NCBI RefSeq assembly: GCF_020297365.1
Contig: NZ_JAIXIG010000017.1
Span: forward strand, 1-64,000
Reading direction: 5' to 3'
DNA from: Curtobacterium oceanosedimentum
GTDB lineage: Bacteria; Actinomycetota; Actinomycetes; Actinomycetales; Microbacteriaceae
DNA length: 64,000 nt
Below are positions 1 to 9,174 of the stretch, one piece after another. The position numbers and the translations under genes were made by a program. The number at the start of each line of letters is the position of its first letter. Position 1 is the stretch's first letter. The notes beneath the pieces were generated by a model, which did no database searches, had not been told where the DNA came from, and saw nothing but the letters and a program-made list of their open reading frames with translations.

Positions 1-72
1 TCACCCGCTAGTCACACCCCAGCCCGGCCGGTCCTGGTGGACCGGCCGGGCTGGGGTGTGACTAGCGGGTGA
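1..72. terminator. Perfect 34-bp inverted repeat at the end of the pst operon
   Basis: Bases 1-34 are the exact reverse complement of 39-72, with a 4-base loop. The inner GC-rich part (about 16-57) is a plausible intrinsic terminator for the minus-strand operon ending at 62. The outer part of the arm contains the last codons and TAG stop of that operon's final gene, which is unusual for a terminator. The repeat also begins at the first base of the window, so a fold-back assembly artefact is possible. Confidence 0.6.
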
Positions 73-2128
73 TCTTCACCGAGGACGAGGTCCGCGCGGT
101 GTTCCAGAGGGAGTCACCGCTGTACACGACGGTCAGCTTGTGCGTGCCGGCCTTGAGGCGCGGGAGCGAGACGGTGCCGCGCCCGGTGCTCGACAGCGAC
201 ACCGAGGCGAGCGTCTTGCTGCCCTCCTTGACGGTGACCTTGCCGGTCGGGGTCACGCCGGCGCCGCTCACGGCGACGGTGACCTTGGCGTGGGACTTCG
301 CGGAGACCGACTTGACCTTGCCGGCCTTCACGGTCGGCGCGCCCTTGGCGACCTTCACCGTCGACACGGCGCTCGTCGCGACCGTCCCGCCGGCCGTGGC
401 CGGGGTGTAGGTGGCGACGAGGCTGTACGACGTGCGCTTCGGGACGAAGGAGACCGACGCGGTGGTGGCCCCGGCGGCGACCTTGGCGGTGCCGACGGTC
501 TCCGTGCCGTTCTTGATCGTGACGGTGCCGCCCGTGGCGTTCCCGCCCGTGATCGTCGTGGTCACCTTGGCGGTCTTCCCGACCGTGAGACGCGGGACCG
601 TCATCGTGACGCCGGTCGCTGCGGAGACCGTGACCGTGGACGCTGCCGAGGTGCTCGACGCGACGCCGGCGAGCGCCGGGATGAACAGCGCGTTGACCGA
701 GGCCGTGCCGCTGGGCAGGGTCACCGGGGCGGTGACGCTCTTCGCGCCCTTGGCGATGGTGCCGGTCCCGACGACCGTGGAGCCGTTGAGGAACCGGACC
801 GTGCCGCCGCCCGTGCCGAACGAGTCGACGGCGACGGTGGCGCTGACGGGCTTGCCGGCGACGGCCTTCGCCGGGATCGACAGCGTGGTGGTGCTCAGCG
901 ACGCCGAGAAGGCACGCAGCTGGGCGTAGCCGCAGGTGGTGGCGGCGTTGGTCGCCGGCTCCGGCAGGAACCCGTAGGCGGCGATGGTCGCGGTCTGCTT
1001 GCAGACGAGCGAGTCCTTCCCGACGAACGTCTTCGCGATCGCGCTGGACGGGTCGTCGGCCAGACGCGACGGGACGATGTTGTAGACGTCGCGGACGAAG
1101 CCGGCGAAGGCCGGGTTGGTCGCGTAGGCCTTGCCGCTGCCGGTGGTGGCCGGGGTCTGGCTGCCGGCCGTCTTGCCGAGGTCGGCGAGCGTCACGCCGT
1201 GGCGACGGTCGGTGACCCCGCCGACACCGTTGGCCTGCGCGACCCACTGGCTGACCGAGAACGGGGCGATCGCGAGCGTCGAGCCCGTGTCGGCCGCGAC
1301 CACGGCGGTGCCGTCGTGCTCCTCGATCGGCTTGCCGGCCGAGGTGTCGGACACGAAGGAGTTCGTGCTGGTGAAGCCCGAGGCGTCGGTCAGACCGAGC
1401 TGGCCGAGGAAGTAGCTGCGGGTGCCGGAACCGAACTTCGGCAGGAGCGGCTGGATCTTGGCGGCCTTGGTGCCGTCCGGGCCGGTCGCGGTGCTGCCGA
1501 CCGAGTTGTAGGTGCCGTCGGCGTTGAAGTACGCGTACGACACGTCGCCGCGGTAGACGTTCCAGAGCGTCGGGGCCGTCTTGGCCTGCGACCCGTCACC
1601 GACGTAGAAGGGCACCTTCGCCAGCGCGCTGCCCGGTGCGTAGGCGACGTCGACGGCGTCGCGGGCGAACGGCACGTAGGCCAGGACACCGTCGGCCGAC
1701 TGGTCCTTGGCGGCGGGGCCGCTCGACGACCGGGCGAAGTCGAGCTGTCCGACGACGGACTCGTCGATGGTCGTGCTCGTGCCGTCGGCCAGGGCCACGC
1801 CCGACTTGTTGGCGACTGCACCGATCGAGACGAGCAGCTCGTCGCGGCCGGCACCGGAACCGGAGACGCGCGGGATGGCCGCGCCGCCGGAGCGGGTGAC
1901 GACGGTGGGGCCGGCGTTCGTCGCGTCGTACGAGGCGATCTGGTTGCCCCCGACCGCTGCCGCGACGCCGTTCATGACGTCCTGCGTCGTGTCCGAGCCG
2001 AGACCGACGAGCTTGCCGAACGCGTTCCCCGCGGGGTCGGCCTGGGCCGCCGGCACGGAGAGGGCACCGACGATCAGCGCGGCTGCACCGAACGTGACTG
2101 CCGTCTTGCAGAAGGTGTTGACCTTCAT
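62..2128 (-). CDS. Secreted PstS-like binding protein with three Ig-like repeats
   Basis: 688 residues. A signal peptide is visible at residues 1-30 (ends AQA before Asp31). Residues about 35-400 resemble a periplasmic-binding-protein fold related to PstS: an early GLGSDTTQ segment, a GSGAGRDE segment, and a late AAYGFLPEP motif like the PstS carboxy-terminal motif. Residues about 405-688 hold three Ig-like beta repeats of roughly 90-95 residues. There is no membrane anchor, so the protein is predicted secreted or loosely wall-bound. The ATG at 2128 has a GAAAGGAAA ribosome site. It is the last gene of the pst operon, 65 bases after its neighbour. A phosphate-binding role is inferred from context and fold; the Ig tail suggests surface display or carbohydrate contact. 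Confidence 0.75.
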   Translation of the reverse strand: MKVNTFCKTAVTFGAAALIVGALSVPAAQADPAGNAFGKLVGLGSDTTQDVMNGVAAAVGGNQIASYDATNAGPTVVTRSGGAAIPRVSGSGAGRDELLVSIGAVANKSGVALADGTSTTIDESVVGQLDFARSSSGPAAKDQSADGVLAYVPFARDAVDVAYAPGSALAKVPFYVGDGSQAKTAPTLWNVYRGDVSYAYFNADGTYNSVGSTATGPDGTKAAKIQPLLPKFGSGTRSYFLGQLGLTDASGFTSTNSFVSDTSAGKPIEEHDGTAVVAADTGSTLAIAPFSVSQWVAQANGVGGVTDRRHGVTLADLGKTAGSQTPATTGSGKAYATNPAFAGFVRDVYNIVPSRLADDPSSAIAKTFVGKDSLVCKQTATIAAYGFLPEPATNAATTCGYAQLRAFSASLSTTTLSIPAKAVAGKPVSATVAVDSFGTGGGTVRFLNGSTVVGTGTIAKGAKSVTAPVTLPSGTASVNALFIPALAGVASSTSAASTVTVSAATGVTMTVPRLTVGKTAKVTTTITGGNATGGTVTIKNGTETVGTAKVAAGATTASVSFVPKRTSYSLVATYTPATAGGTVATSAVSTVKVAKGAPTVKAGKVKSVSAKSHAKVTVAVSGAGVTPTGKVTVKEGSKTLASVSLSSTGRGTVSLPRLKAGTHKLTVVYSGDSLWNTARTSSSVKITR

Positions 2129-2193
2129 GGCTGGTGTTTCCTTTCGTGGGTTCGACGCTGCCCAGGTGGCAGCGGTCGTGGGGTGGAACTCGG

Positions 2194-4797
2194 TCACACG
2201 TGGGCGGCGGCCAGCATCGCCAGCCTCCGGCCACGGCGGATCAGGAACGGCCCCACGCCGAGCGCCGGCAGGCCGGCTCCGAGCGCCGCGGCGAGACCCA
2301 GGCGGGTCGCCGCGAGCGGCTGGTCGTGGGTGCGTTGGGTGGGTCCGGACGCCTCGTCGACGTCGTTGGTCGACACGGGAGGCGCGGCGTCGGCCACCGG
2401 GTCGACGGTCGCCTCCGGCACGGTGTCGGTCGACGTCCCCGGGTCGACGACGGGATCGGTGGCGGTCTCCGTCGTGTCGGTGGGCGGCGGCACCGCCCCG
2501 TCGGTGCCGGACGCCGTCGGCTCGGTCGGAGCCGACGTCGCCGGTGGCTCCGGGCACGCGGCGGCGACCGTGCGTGCGTCGGTCAGTCCGGTGGCGACCT
2601 GCCCGGCCGCCGCGCGCATGCTGCTCGTCAGCGGGACGTAGCCGGCGGGGAGCTGGCCCTGCTTCTCCCCCGACACCTGACCGGCACCGCTGGCGTACCG
2701 GATGAAGCGGGCGTAGTCCGAACGCTCCGCGGGGCTCGAGGCGCAGACGTTCACGGCCGCGTAGCTGAGCACGGCCAGCGGGTACGCCCCCGCGTCGCGG
2801 TTCGCCGGGTCCGCGACGACGACGCCGGGGACGGTCGACGACCGCATGGTCGCGATGCCCTTCGTGATCGACTCGGTGGTCGGGGCGACGGCCTCGCCCG
2901 CGGCGTTCACGAGCTTCGCGGTGGGGAGCGCGTAGCGGGCGGCCGAGGCCGTGTCGGTGATCGACAGCAGGAACCGGCTCCCCGGCACCTGGGCGCCGAG
3001 CGAGGTGTAGCCCTTCGGCTGCCCGAACGGGTTCCAGGAGTCCTTCTGGTTGGGGTCCGCCTTGAGCGTCCGGTAGGCGCCCTCGTGCATGTCGTTCATG
3101 TAGGGGCGCATGTCGAGGGTGCCGTAGCCGGTCTCGTCCGGGTCGCCGCCCTTCGCGATGGTCAGGTCGGCCTTCGGGAAGCTGTCGATCGTCGTGTCGG
3201 TCGCCAGTGACAGTGGGCGGTACGCGGGGTTGATCCGCATCCCCCACTCGTCCGGGCGCCCGTCCAGGAACGCCGCCGCGACGGGGTCGGCCCGCAGCCA
3301 CGCCCAGACGCGGGCGTTCGCGTTCGTGTCGCCGAGCGCGACCATGAGGCCGGCCGGCGCGGTGTCGCTCTTCGAGCCGACGAAGGTGGGGTTGAGCGCG
3401 AGGAACTCGGGGTCCGTCACGATGCTCGACGGGTTCGCCGCCACCGTGGGGTCGCCCGCGCCGCGGCCGGGCACGTCGGCCTGGTACGACTGCGTGAGCA
3501 GCTTCGCGACGAGCCGCGCGTCGAGGGTGAGCTCCTGCGCCTGCAGGCCGTTCCGTGCCCTGGCCGGCGCGTCCGGGTACAGGCGGTAGTCGATCGAGAA
3601 GCCGATCACGATCGCCGACTGCGCGACCGGGGCGTACCGGATGGTCGTGTCCGGGGCGGTGGCGGGGTCGAGCGGCGTGTTCACGAGGGCGAGCCGCGAT
3701 GCCCCGCCGGTCGTCGAGACGATCTGGTGCTGTGCTTCCTCGTCGCCGATCTGCGAGTAGCCGTAGGTCGTGCCGAGTCCGCACAGCGCGGGCTGCCAGG
3801 CGGTGACCGCCTCGGTGGCCGGCTCCGACCCGACCAGACGCTGCTCGGCGTTGCCGATCGGGCAGGACTGGGCCACGGACTGGAACCCGAGGGGGAACAC
3901 GACGCGGTTGCGCCAGGCGGACGCCGACAGCGGTGAGCCGGTGACGCGAGCCGCGGCGGTCGACGCAGCGGCGCCACCGTCGAGGTTGTGGCTGCCGCGC
4001 GGCACGATCACCAGCCAGCAATCCCGCGGTGTCGCCGTGCCGGCCACCACACGGTCCTGACCACAGCCGAGCTGCGGCGCCTCGAGCCCCGACTGGGTCT
4101 CGAAGGTGACCTGCCCGGTCCCGTCGCTCGCGGTGCGGGCGGCGGTGACCTCGTTCGTGGTCGTCGCGTCGAACTGCTTCGACAGCGCGGTCGTGCTCTT
4201 CGCCAGCGTTCCGTCGACGGCGCGGAACGGCACGCGGTAGGCGCGGAGGAAGGGGTTCTCGACGGGTGGGTCGAGCAGCAGGTCGGGGTCCGCGTCCGCT
4301 CCGGTCAGGGTCGGGTCCTGCAGCGGGTCGTCCCCGTTCACGAGGTCGCGCTTGGCGGCGCCGACACCGGTCAGCGCCGCGATGGTCGACGACGGAGCGC
4401 CCCACTGGCACTGCTCGGGGGACGGTCCGGCCGCCTCGTCGCCCCAGCACTGCATGAGCTGGACGTAGTCGGTGGCGTACTCGCTCGGCGAGGTCGGCTT
4501 CGCACCGGTCCAGCTCACCGTGATGCCCTGGTCGGTGAGGTCCTCGGTCTGGCTGACCGTGAAGGACATCTTCGAGAAGTCGTCGGCGTCCGGGTCGGGC
4601 GTGGTGGTCGCTCCCCCGGCGCCGAGGGCGGCCTGCGCGTCGACCCACGACTTCGTCACCGCGGACGAGGGCGTGGCCGACGGCGCGGTGGCCGACGCCG
4701 GGATCGTCGCGACGAGCAGCGATCCGGCGATGGTCGACGTGACGGCACCGAAGACCAGGGCCGCGGAACCGAGTCGGACGAGGTGCTGGTTCTTCAC
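2194..4797 (-). CDS. Large membrane-anchored PstS-like surface protein
   Basis: 867 residues, with a signal peptide at about 1-37 (ASA cleavage). The long extracellular domain has Cys pairs (LMQCWGD..EQCQWG). Around residue 674 a segment AYPLAVLSYAAVN is followed by YARFIRYASG and GYVPLTSSM, which resembles the last lobe of PstS proteins. A Pro/Thr/Asp-rich linker (about 765-830) precedes a single hydrophobic helix and an Arg-rich tail. The start is GTG at 4797, overlapping the pstS stop as GTGA, so translation is coupled. It is much longer than an ordinary PstS. The binding-protein assignment is by motif and context; a scaffold or adhesin role cannot be excluded. Confidence 0.7.
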   Translation of the reverse strand: MKNQHLVRLGSAALVFGAVTSTIAGSLLVATIPASATAPSATPSSAVTKSWVDAQAALGAGGATTTPDPDADDFSKMSFTVSQTEDLTDQGITVSWTGAKPTSPSEYATDYVQLMQCWGDEAAGPSPEQCQWGAPSSTIAALTGVGAAKRDLVNGDDPLQDPTLTGADADPDLLLDPPVENPFLRAYRVPFRAVDGTLAKSTTALSKQFDATTTNEVTAARTASDGTGQVTFETQSGLEAPQLGCGQDRVVAGTATPRDCWLVIVPRGSHNLDGGAAASTAAARVTGSPLSASAWRNRVVFPLGFQSVAQSCPIGNAEQRLVGSEPATEAVTAWQPALCGLGTTYGYSQIGDEEAQHQIVSTTGGASRLALVNTPLDPATAPDTTIRYAPVAQSAIVIGFSIDYRLYPDAPARARNGLQAQELTLDARLVAKLLTQSYQADVPGRGAGDPTVAANPSSIVTDPEFLALNPTFVGSKSDTAPAGLMVALGDTNANARVWAWLRADPVAAAFLDGRPDEWGMRINPAYRPLSLATDTTIDSFPKADLTIAKGGDPDETGYGTLDMRPYMNDMHEGAYRTLKADPNQKDSWNPFGQPKGYTSLGAQVPGSRFLLSITDTASAARYALPTAKLVNAAGEAVAPTTESITKGIATMRSSTVPGVVVADPANRDAGAYPLAVLSYAAVNVCASSPAERSDYARFIRYASGAGQVSGEKQGQLPAGYVPLTSSMRAAAGQVATGLTDARTVAAACPEPPATSAPTEPTASGTDGAVPPPTDTTETATDPVVDPGTSTDTVPEATVDPVADAAPPVSTNDVDEASGPTQRTHDQPLAATRLGLAAALGAGLPALGVGPFLIRRGRRLAMLAAAHV

Positions 4798-6527
4798 TTC
4801 TGGGCCCTCCGTCGGGACACGAGCACGCCGATGAGCGGGGGCAGCAGGACCACGCCCAGCAGGGCGGCCACGGCGCAGAGCATCAGGGTGCGGGTCGGCG
4901 TCCAGCCGTCGGCCGCGTCGACCTCGACCGGCAGCGCGGCCACGTTCTGGCACACACCGCTGTCGGCGTCGCACTGCACCGGCGAGCCGTTGTTCAGTGC
5001 TGGCACCGCGCCGGCGCCACCGTTGCCGGCACTGCCACCGGAGAGCTCCTCCGTCGGACCGCTCCCCGATCCCCGGCCGGATCCGCCGGAGCCGGAACCC
5101 GAGCCTCCGGAACCGCCGCGCTCGGCGCCGGAGCCCGAGCCACCGCCGGACCCCGAGCCACCGGACGAACCGGCTCCGCCGGACGCGTCCCCGCCACCGC
5201 CGGATCCCCCACCGCTCCCGGTCGGCGTCGCGGTGCCCTTCGCCCCGCCGGTCCCGGTGTTGCACTGGGTCGCACCGAGCTTGTCGCACGCGGGCGGCTG
5301 CGGTGCCTTGACGGCGAGGGTGTTCTTGCCGTCGGCGGAGAACGTCGGGTTGTTGCACTTGCGGATGTCGATCTTCTTCGCCTCGACCCCGGGGATCCGA
5401 CGCACCTGGTCGAGCCCGGCCTGCACCAGGTTGATCGGCAGCGGTGAGTACCCGAGCACCTCGGCCTGCTGCTGCCCCTCGCAGAGGAAGTAGTAGTCGA
5501 ACGCCCCGAGCGTCTTGCCCTTCGCCGGGGTCAGGCTCGCGTCCGTGGTCGTCGGGACCACCATGTAGGAGTACGACGACAGCGGGTAGGTGCGGGCGTC
5601 GGGGTTGTCGTAGACGCCGTCGAGGATCTGCGTCAGGTACGACGACGACCGCTTGTCCTGGTTGATCCTCGCGCCGAGCAGGCCCACCGCGACGTTCGAG
5701 GCGGTCGGTTCGACGTAGTAGCCCGCCTTGTTCAGCACCTTCGCCACCGGGTACCCGGTCTTCAGCGCGTAGGAGTACTCGACGTACGTGATGGTGCCGA
5801 CGTTGGCCTTCTGGGCGACGTACCCGGACACGCCCTGCGAGTTCGGCTGGGCGATGAACCCCTTGCCGGCGACCGTCGGGTAGTTCGACGTGATGCCGCA
5901 CGGCAGCGGCCGGCCCGCCTGCTTGCAGTACGCGTTCCACTCGGACGGGTACTTCTTGCTCATCCAGGTCGTGAACTGCGCCGTCGACCCGGAACCGTCG
6001 GACCGGACGACCGGCACGACGCGACGCTTCGGCAGGTCGAGCCCGGGGTTGTCCGCCTTGACCTTCGGGTCGTCCCAGCTCGTGATCTTGCCGGTGAAGA
6101 TGCCCGCCAGCACCGGGCCGGACAGCCGCAGGTTGGTGATCTGCTTGCCACCGGCGCTCAGGTTGTACATGAACGACGTGCCACCGGCGACGATCGGCAT
6201 GTAGGCGTAGCCGACGGTCGGCGGGACGTCGGTGACCCCGCCGTCCTTGATGCCGTACGGGATCTCGGAGACGGCGAAGTCGACCGTGCCGGCCTTGAAC
6301 TGGTTGCGGCCGTCGGAGGACCCGGTGCTGGCGTACCGGACCTTCATCCCGTACTGCTGCACGTTCACGGCCCACTGCTGGATCGCGACGGAGCTCCAGG
6401 ACGAGCCCGCGCCCGAGATGGGCACGTACGACTCGCCGGCATCGGCAGCGGTGGCGGGGAGGATCGACAGGGCCAGTGCGGCGGCGGCCAGGACCGCGCC
6501 CATCAGGCGTGTTCTGCGGGATCTCAC
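4794..6527 (-). CDS. pstS: Phosphate ABC transporter substrate-binding protein PstS, C-terminally membrane-anchored
   Basis: 577 residues. The signal peptide (about 1-30) is followed by the PstS fold from residue 34: ISGAGSSWSS, then YASTGSSDGRNQF and VDFAVSEIPYG, then RSDGSGSTAQFTTWM, which are the phosphate-ligating loops of the family. The late motif EVLGYSPLP closes the domain near residue 370. A very Gly/Ser-rich linker (about 430-512) leads to a hydrophobic helix (about 545-570) and an RRRAQK tail, so this PstS is tethered by its C-terminus rather than as a lipoprotein. The GTG start at 6527 has an AGGAGGACC ribosome site and overlaps the pstA stop by four bases. It should deliver phosphate to PstC/PstA. 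Confidence 0.92.
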   Translation of the reverse strand: MRSRRTRLMGAVLAAAALALSILPATAADAGESYVPISGAGSSWSSVAIQQWAVNVQQYGMKVRYASTGSSDGRNQFKAGTVDFAVSEIPYGIKDGGVTDVPPTVGYAYMPIVAGGTSFMYNLSAGGKQITNLRLSGPVLAGIFTGKITSWDDPKVKADNPGLDLPKRRVVPVVRSDGSGSTAQFTTWMSKKYPSEWNAYCKQAGRPLPCGITSNYPTVAGKGFIAQPNSQGVSGYVAQKANVGTITYVEYSYALKTGYPVAKVLNKAGYYVEPTASNVAVGLLGARINQDKRSSSYLTQILDGVYDNPDARTYPLSSYSYMVVPTTTDASLTPAKGKTLGAFDYYFLCEGQQQAEVLGYSPLPINLVQAGLDQVRRIPGVEAKKIDIRKCNNPTFSADGKNTLAVKAPQPPACDKLGATQCNTGTGGAKGTATPTGSGGGSGGGGDASGGAGSSGGSGSGGGSGSGAERGGSGGSGSGSGGSGRGSGSGPTEELSGGSAGNGGAGAVPALNNGSPVQCDADSGVCQNVAALPVEVDAADGWTPTRTLMLCAVAALLGVVLLPPLIGVLVSRRRAQK

Positions 6528-7888
6528 GAGTGGTCCTCCTGGGAGGCATCGGCGGGGAACGGGTGGACGTAGCGGCGGGCGTGCCGGCGGACCCAGCCGC
6601 CGACGGGGCGCCAGACCGGGCCGGCGGCGGCGACACAGCGCAGGACGAGGCGACGGAGCGCCCGGAGACGTTCGTTGCGGCGCTCGCGGGTCGCGACGGT
6701 CTGCGAGCCGATCACGCGGGCGATGACGAAGAGCACCAGCACGAGGAACATCAGGACCGCGGCCGCACCGAAGCCGCGGGCGATCATGTTCGGTTCGGGC
6801 GACTTCACGAACTCGAAGATCGCCAGGGGCAGCGAGATCATCGGACCGCTCGTCGGGTCGAGGTTCAGGTCGGGTGCGAAGCCGGCGGTCAGGAGCACCG
6901 GACTCGTCTCGCCGATGCCGCGCGCGGTGGCCAGGATGATCGCCGTCACCAGGCCGGAGCGGGACGTCGGCAGCACGACCCGCCACACCGTCTGCCACTG
7001 GCCGGCGCCGAGCCCGATCGACGCCTCCTTCAGGGTCGACGGCACCAGGCGGAGCACGACGTCGGCCGACCGGATCATGATCGGCAGCATCATCACGCTG
7101 ATCGCCAGCGACGCGGCGAACCCGGACTTGTCGAAGCCGAGCCCGACGATGACGCTCGCGTAGATGAAGAGCCCGGCGACGATCGAGGGCAGCGCGGTCA
7201 TCGCCTCGACGATGGTGCGGACGAACCGGGCGAACGGTCCGGGCACCTCGGTCAGGAACAGCGCCGTGGTCACGCCGAGCGGCACGGTGATCACGAGCGC
7301 GATCGAGATCTGGATGAGCGACCCCGCGATGGCGTGCAGCACCCCGCCGGAGGTCATCGGGTCGAGGGGCCCGGTCAGCGCCATGTCCTGCGTGATGAAG
7401 TTCCAGTGCGGCAGCGCCTTCGTGGCCCGGATCACGCTGAACGAGACGACGAACACCAGCGTGGCGACCACGACGAACGCGAGCGAGTGCACCGCGGCCG
7501 AGACGACCCGGTCGCGCACCACCGCGGCGCTCTCGTTGGTGGCGACGAGCAGCGCGTAGAAGACCAGGAACATCACGTAGGCGACGGCGGCGAACGCGAT
7601 CGGGCCGGAGACCGGGGCGAGTTCGGTGAACACGATCGACGTGACCGACACCGAGGCGACCGCGGCACCGACGACGCAGAGCACGTCGCTGATCCGGGTG
7701 CCGCCGAACCGGCGTTCCTCGGGCCCGCGGGCCGGCTCGGACTCGCGCTCGAGCCGCGGCAGGACGGTGCCGGAGCCGGAGCCGGCGGGCGTCGACGCCG
7801 TCACCGAGCTGGCCGAGACGGGGGTCGACAGGGGGACGGTGGGCAGGGGCGACGTGACGCCCGACGGCGCCTGGGTGGTGTCGGTCAT
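6524..7888 (-). CDS. pstA: Phosphate ABC transporter permease PstA
   Basis: 454 residues. An unusually long Ser/Thr/Pro-rich and charged N-terminal tail (about 80 residues) precedes several hydrophobic helices. The permease coupling motif EAMTALPSIVAGLF and the later loop GAGQWQTVWRVVLPTSRSG mark the BPD-transport inner-membrane domain. It pairs with PstC to form the phosphate channel. The start ATG at 7888 is two bases after the pstC stop, and the stop overlaps the pstS start as GTGA, so pstC-pstA-pstS form one transcript. The ATPase PstB that should power the channel is not in the window. Confidence 0.93.
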   Translation of the reverse strand: MTDTTQAPSGVTSPLPTVPLSTPVSASSVTASTPAGSGSGTVLPRLERESEPARGPEERRFGGTRISDVLCVVGAAVASVSVTSIVFTELAPVSGPIAFAAVAYVMFLVFYALLVATNESAAVVRDRVVSAAVHSLAFVVVATLVFVVSFSVIRATKALPHWNFITQDMALTGPLDPMTSGGVLHAIAGSLIQISIALVITVPLGVTTALFLTEVPGPFARFVRTIVEAMTALPSIVAGLFIYASVIVGLGFDKSGFAASLAISVMMLPIMIRSADVVLRLVPSTLKEASIGLGAGQWQTVWRVVLPTSRSGLVTAIILATARGIGETSPVLLTAGFAPDLNLDPTSGPMISLPLAIFEFVKSPEPNMIARGFGAAAVLMFLVLVLFVIARVIGSQTVATRERRNERLRALRRLVLRCVAAAGPVWRPVGGWVRRHARRYVHPFPADASQEDHS

Positions 7889-7890
7889 GG

Positions 7891-8874
7891 CTAGCTGCTC
7901 GCTCCCGAACGCGATCGGGCCACCACGGCGGACGCGGCGAAGTTGATGCACAGCGTCATCAGGAACAGCGTCAGACCCGCTGCCATGAGTGCCGACATGC
8001 CGAAGGGTGTCGCGTCGCCGTACCGCAGGGCGATGAGCGAGGAGACCGAGCTCGCACCGGCCTGCAGGATGTGCGGCTGGATGACGAACACCGGCGAGAT
8101 GATCATGTAGACCGCGATGGTCTCGCCCAGCGCCCGGCCCAGACCGAGCATGGTCCCGCCGATGATGCCGCCGCGGCCGAACGGCAGCACGACCGAGCGG
8201 ATCATCCCCCACCGCGTCGACCCGAGGGCGAGCGCCCCCTCGCGCTCACTGAGCGGGGCCTGCGAGAACACCTCGCGCATGATCGAGGTGACGATCGGCG
8301 TGATCATCAGCCCGACCACGATCCCCGCGATGAACGTCGAGGCCGTGTAGGCGGTCGGCGACGCGAGCGGGTCGTCCAGGTCGACGCCCGACACCGAGAA
8401 GAGCGGGATCCAGCCGAACCACTGCGAGATCCACCGCGACACCGGCGTGATCTGCGACTGCAGGAAGAAGAAGCCCCAGAGCCCGTAGACGACGCTCGGG
8501 ATCGCGGCCATCAGGTCCACCAGGCCGATGAACGCCTTGCGGATCCGCAGGGGCGCGTACTCGGTGATGTACAGCGCGGTGCCGAGCGAGAGCGGCAGGG
8601 CGAACGCGATCGCGACGGCGGCGATCAGGACCGTGCCGACCAGCACGGCGGCGATGCCGAACCGGTGGGCGTCGGGGTCCCAGGCCTGCGTGGTGAGGAA
8701 CCCGAACCCGGCGACGCGCAGGGCCTCGGAGGCCCGGACGGCCAGGAAGAGCCCGACGAGCAGCATGATCGCGAGGACGGTGACACCGCCGGCACGGGCG
8801 ATGATCCGGAACCTGACGTCCGACGGGTCCCGCACGACCGTGAGCAGGCGGGGCAGATCTGTGGACAACGGCAT
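7891..8874 (-). CDS. pstC: Phosphate ABC transporter permease PstC
   Basis: 327 residues with about six membrane helices. Family motifs include LVDLMAAIPSVVYGLWGFF and ALGSTRWGMIRSVVLPFGRGG, the cytoplasmic coupling loop. It is the first gene of the operon. The ATG at 8874 lies directly against GAAGG with no usable spacing. The TTG two codons later (8868) has the same GAAGG at an ideal 6-base spacing and may be the real start. PstC forms the phosphate permease together with PstA. Confidence 0.92.
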   Translation of the reverse strand: MPLSTDLPRLLTVVRDPSDVRFRIIARAGGVTVLAIMLLVGLFLAVRASEALRVAGFGFLTTQAWDPDAHRFGIAAVLVGTVLIAAVAIAFALPLSLGTALYITEYAPLRIRKAFIGLVDLMAAIPSVVYGLWGFFFLQSQITPVSRWISQWFGWIPLFSVSGVDLDDPLASPTAYTASTFIAGIVVGLMITPIVTSIMREVFSQAPLSEREGALALGSTRWGMIRSVVLPFGRGGIIGGTMLGLGRALGETIAVYMIISPVFVIQPHILQAGASSVSSLIALRYGDATPFGMSALMAAGLTLFLMTLCINFAASAVVARSRSGASS

Positions 8875-8998
8875 CCTTCGGGAATCCGGGGCAGCAGATC
8901 GGGTGCGCCGGAGGATGCTGCGCTCCCGTTCCGGCGGGCATCACATTGGCAGTCGCTCGACCAACGAAGGCCCCTCAGCCGGCGTCCAGGAAACGGCT

Positions 8999-9009
8999 CG
9001 AAGGTGAAC
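8999..9009 (-). promoter_or_regulatory. Possible PHO box upstream of pstC
   Basis: Reading toward pstC, GTTCACCTTCG matches the 11-base repeat unit of actinobacterial PhoP boxes (GTTCACC core). A weaker GTTTCC follows about 15 bases later. It sits about 125 bases before the pstC start. Only one strong unit is seen, so this is tentative. Confidence 0.35.
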
Positions 9010-9141
9010 AGACGGGTTTCCTGAGCGGATCACCAGGTCCGTGTGCTCGCTACGCCCTCCGTTCGGGGGCGGACCGAGCGGTCCGGGGTACAGCGGTCGG
9101 GGCACACGCCGCGCGACCCGGAAAACCCCCGATCGGACGGT

Positions 9142-9162
9142 GGTTCGTTCCCGGAACCAACC
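9142..9162. repeat. 21-base near-perfect palindrome
   Basis: GGTTCGTTCC (9142-9151) mirrors GGAACCAACC (9153-9162) around a single C, with one mismatched pair. It lies 13 bases beyond the citrate transporter stop and 270 bases before pstC. It could be an operator or a short terminator; there is no U-tract. Confidence 0.5.
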
Positions 9163-9174
9163 ATCCCGCTCGGT

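Larger units (their letters stand above)
8875..9174. other. 300-base intergenic region upstream of pstC
   Basis: This region separates pstC from the end of the citrate transporter gene and must hold the pst promoter. It contains a PHO-box-like unit (8999-9009) and a near-perfect 21-base palindrome (9142-9162). No reading frame in it looks coding. Confidence 0.6.

Noticed and set aside
2194-6636. A 1480-codon open stretch on the minus strand running through pstS into the next gene
   Set aside because: Its 5' two thirds are out of frame with the clear PstS; the real genes meet at the GTGA overlap at 4794-4797.
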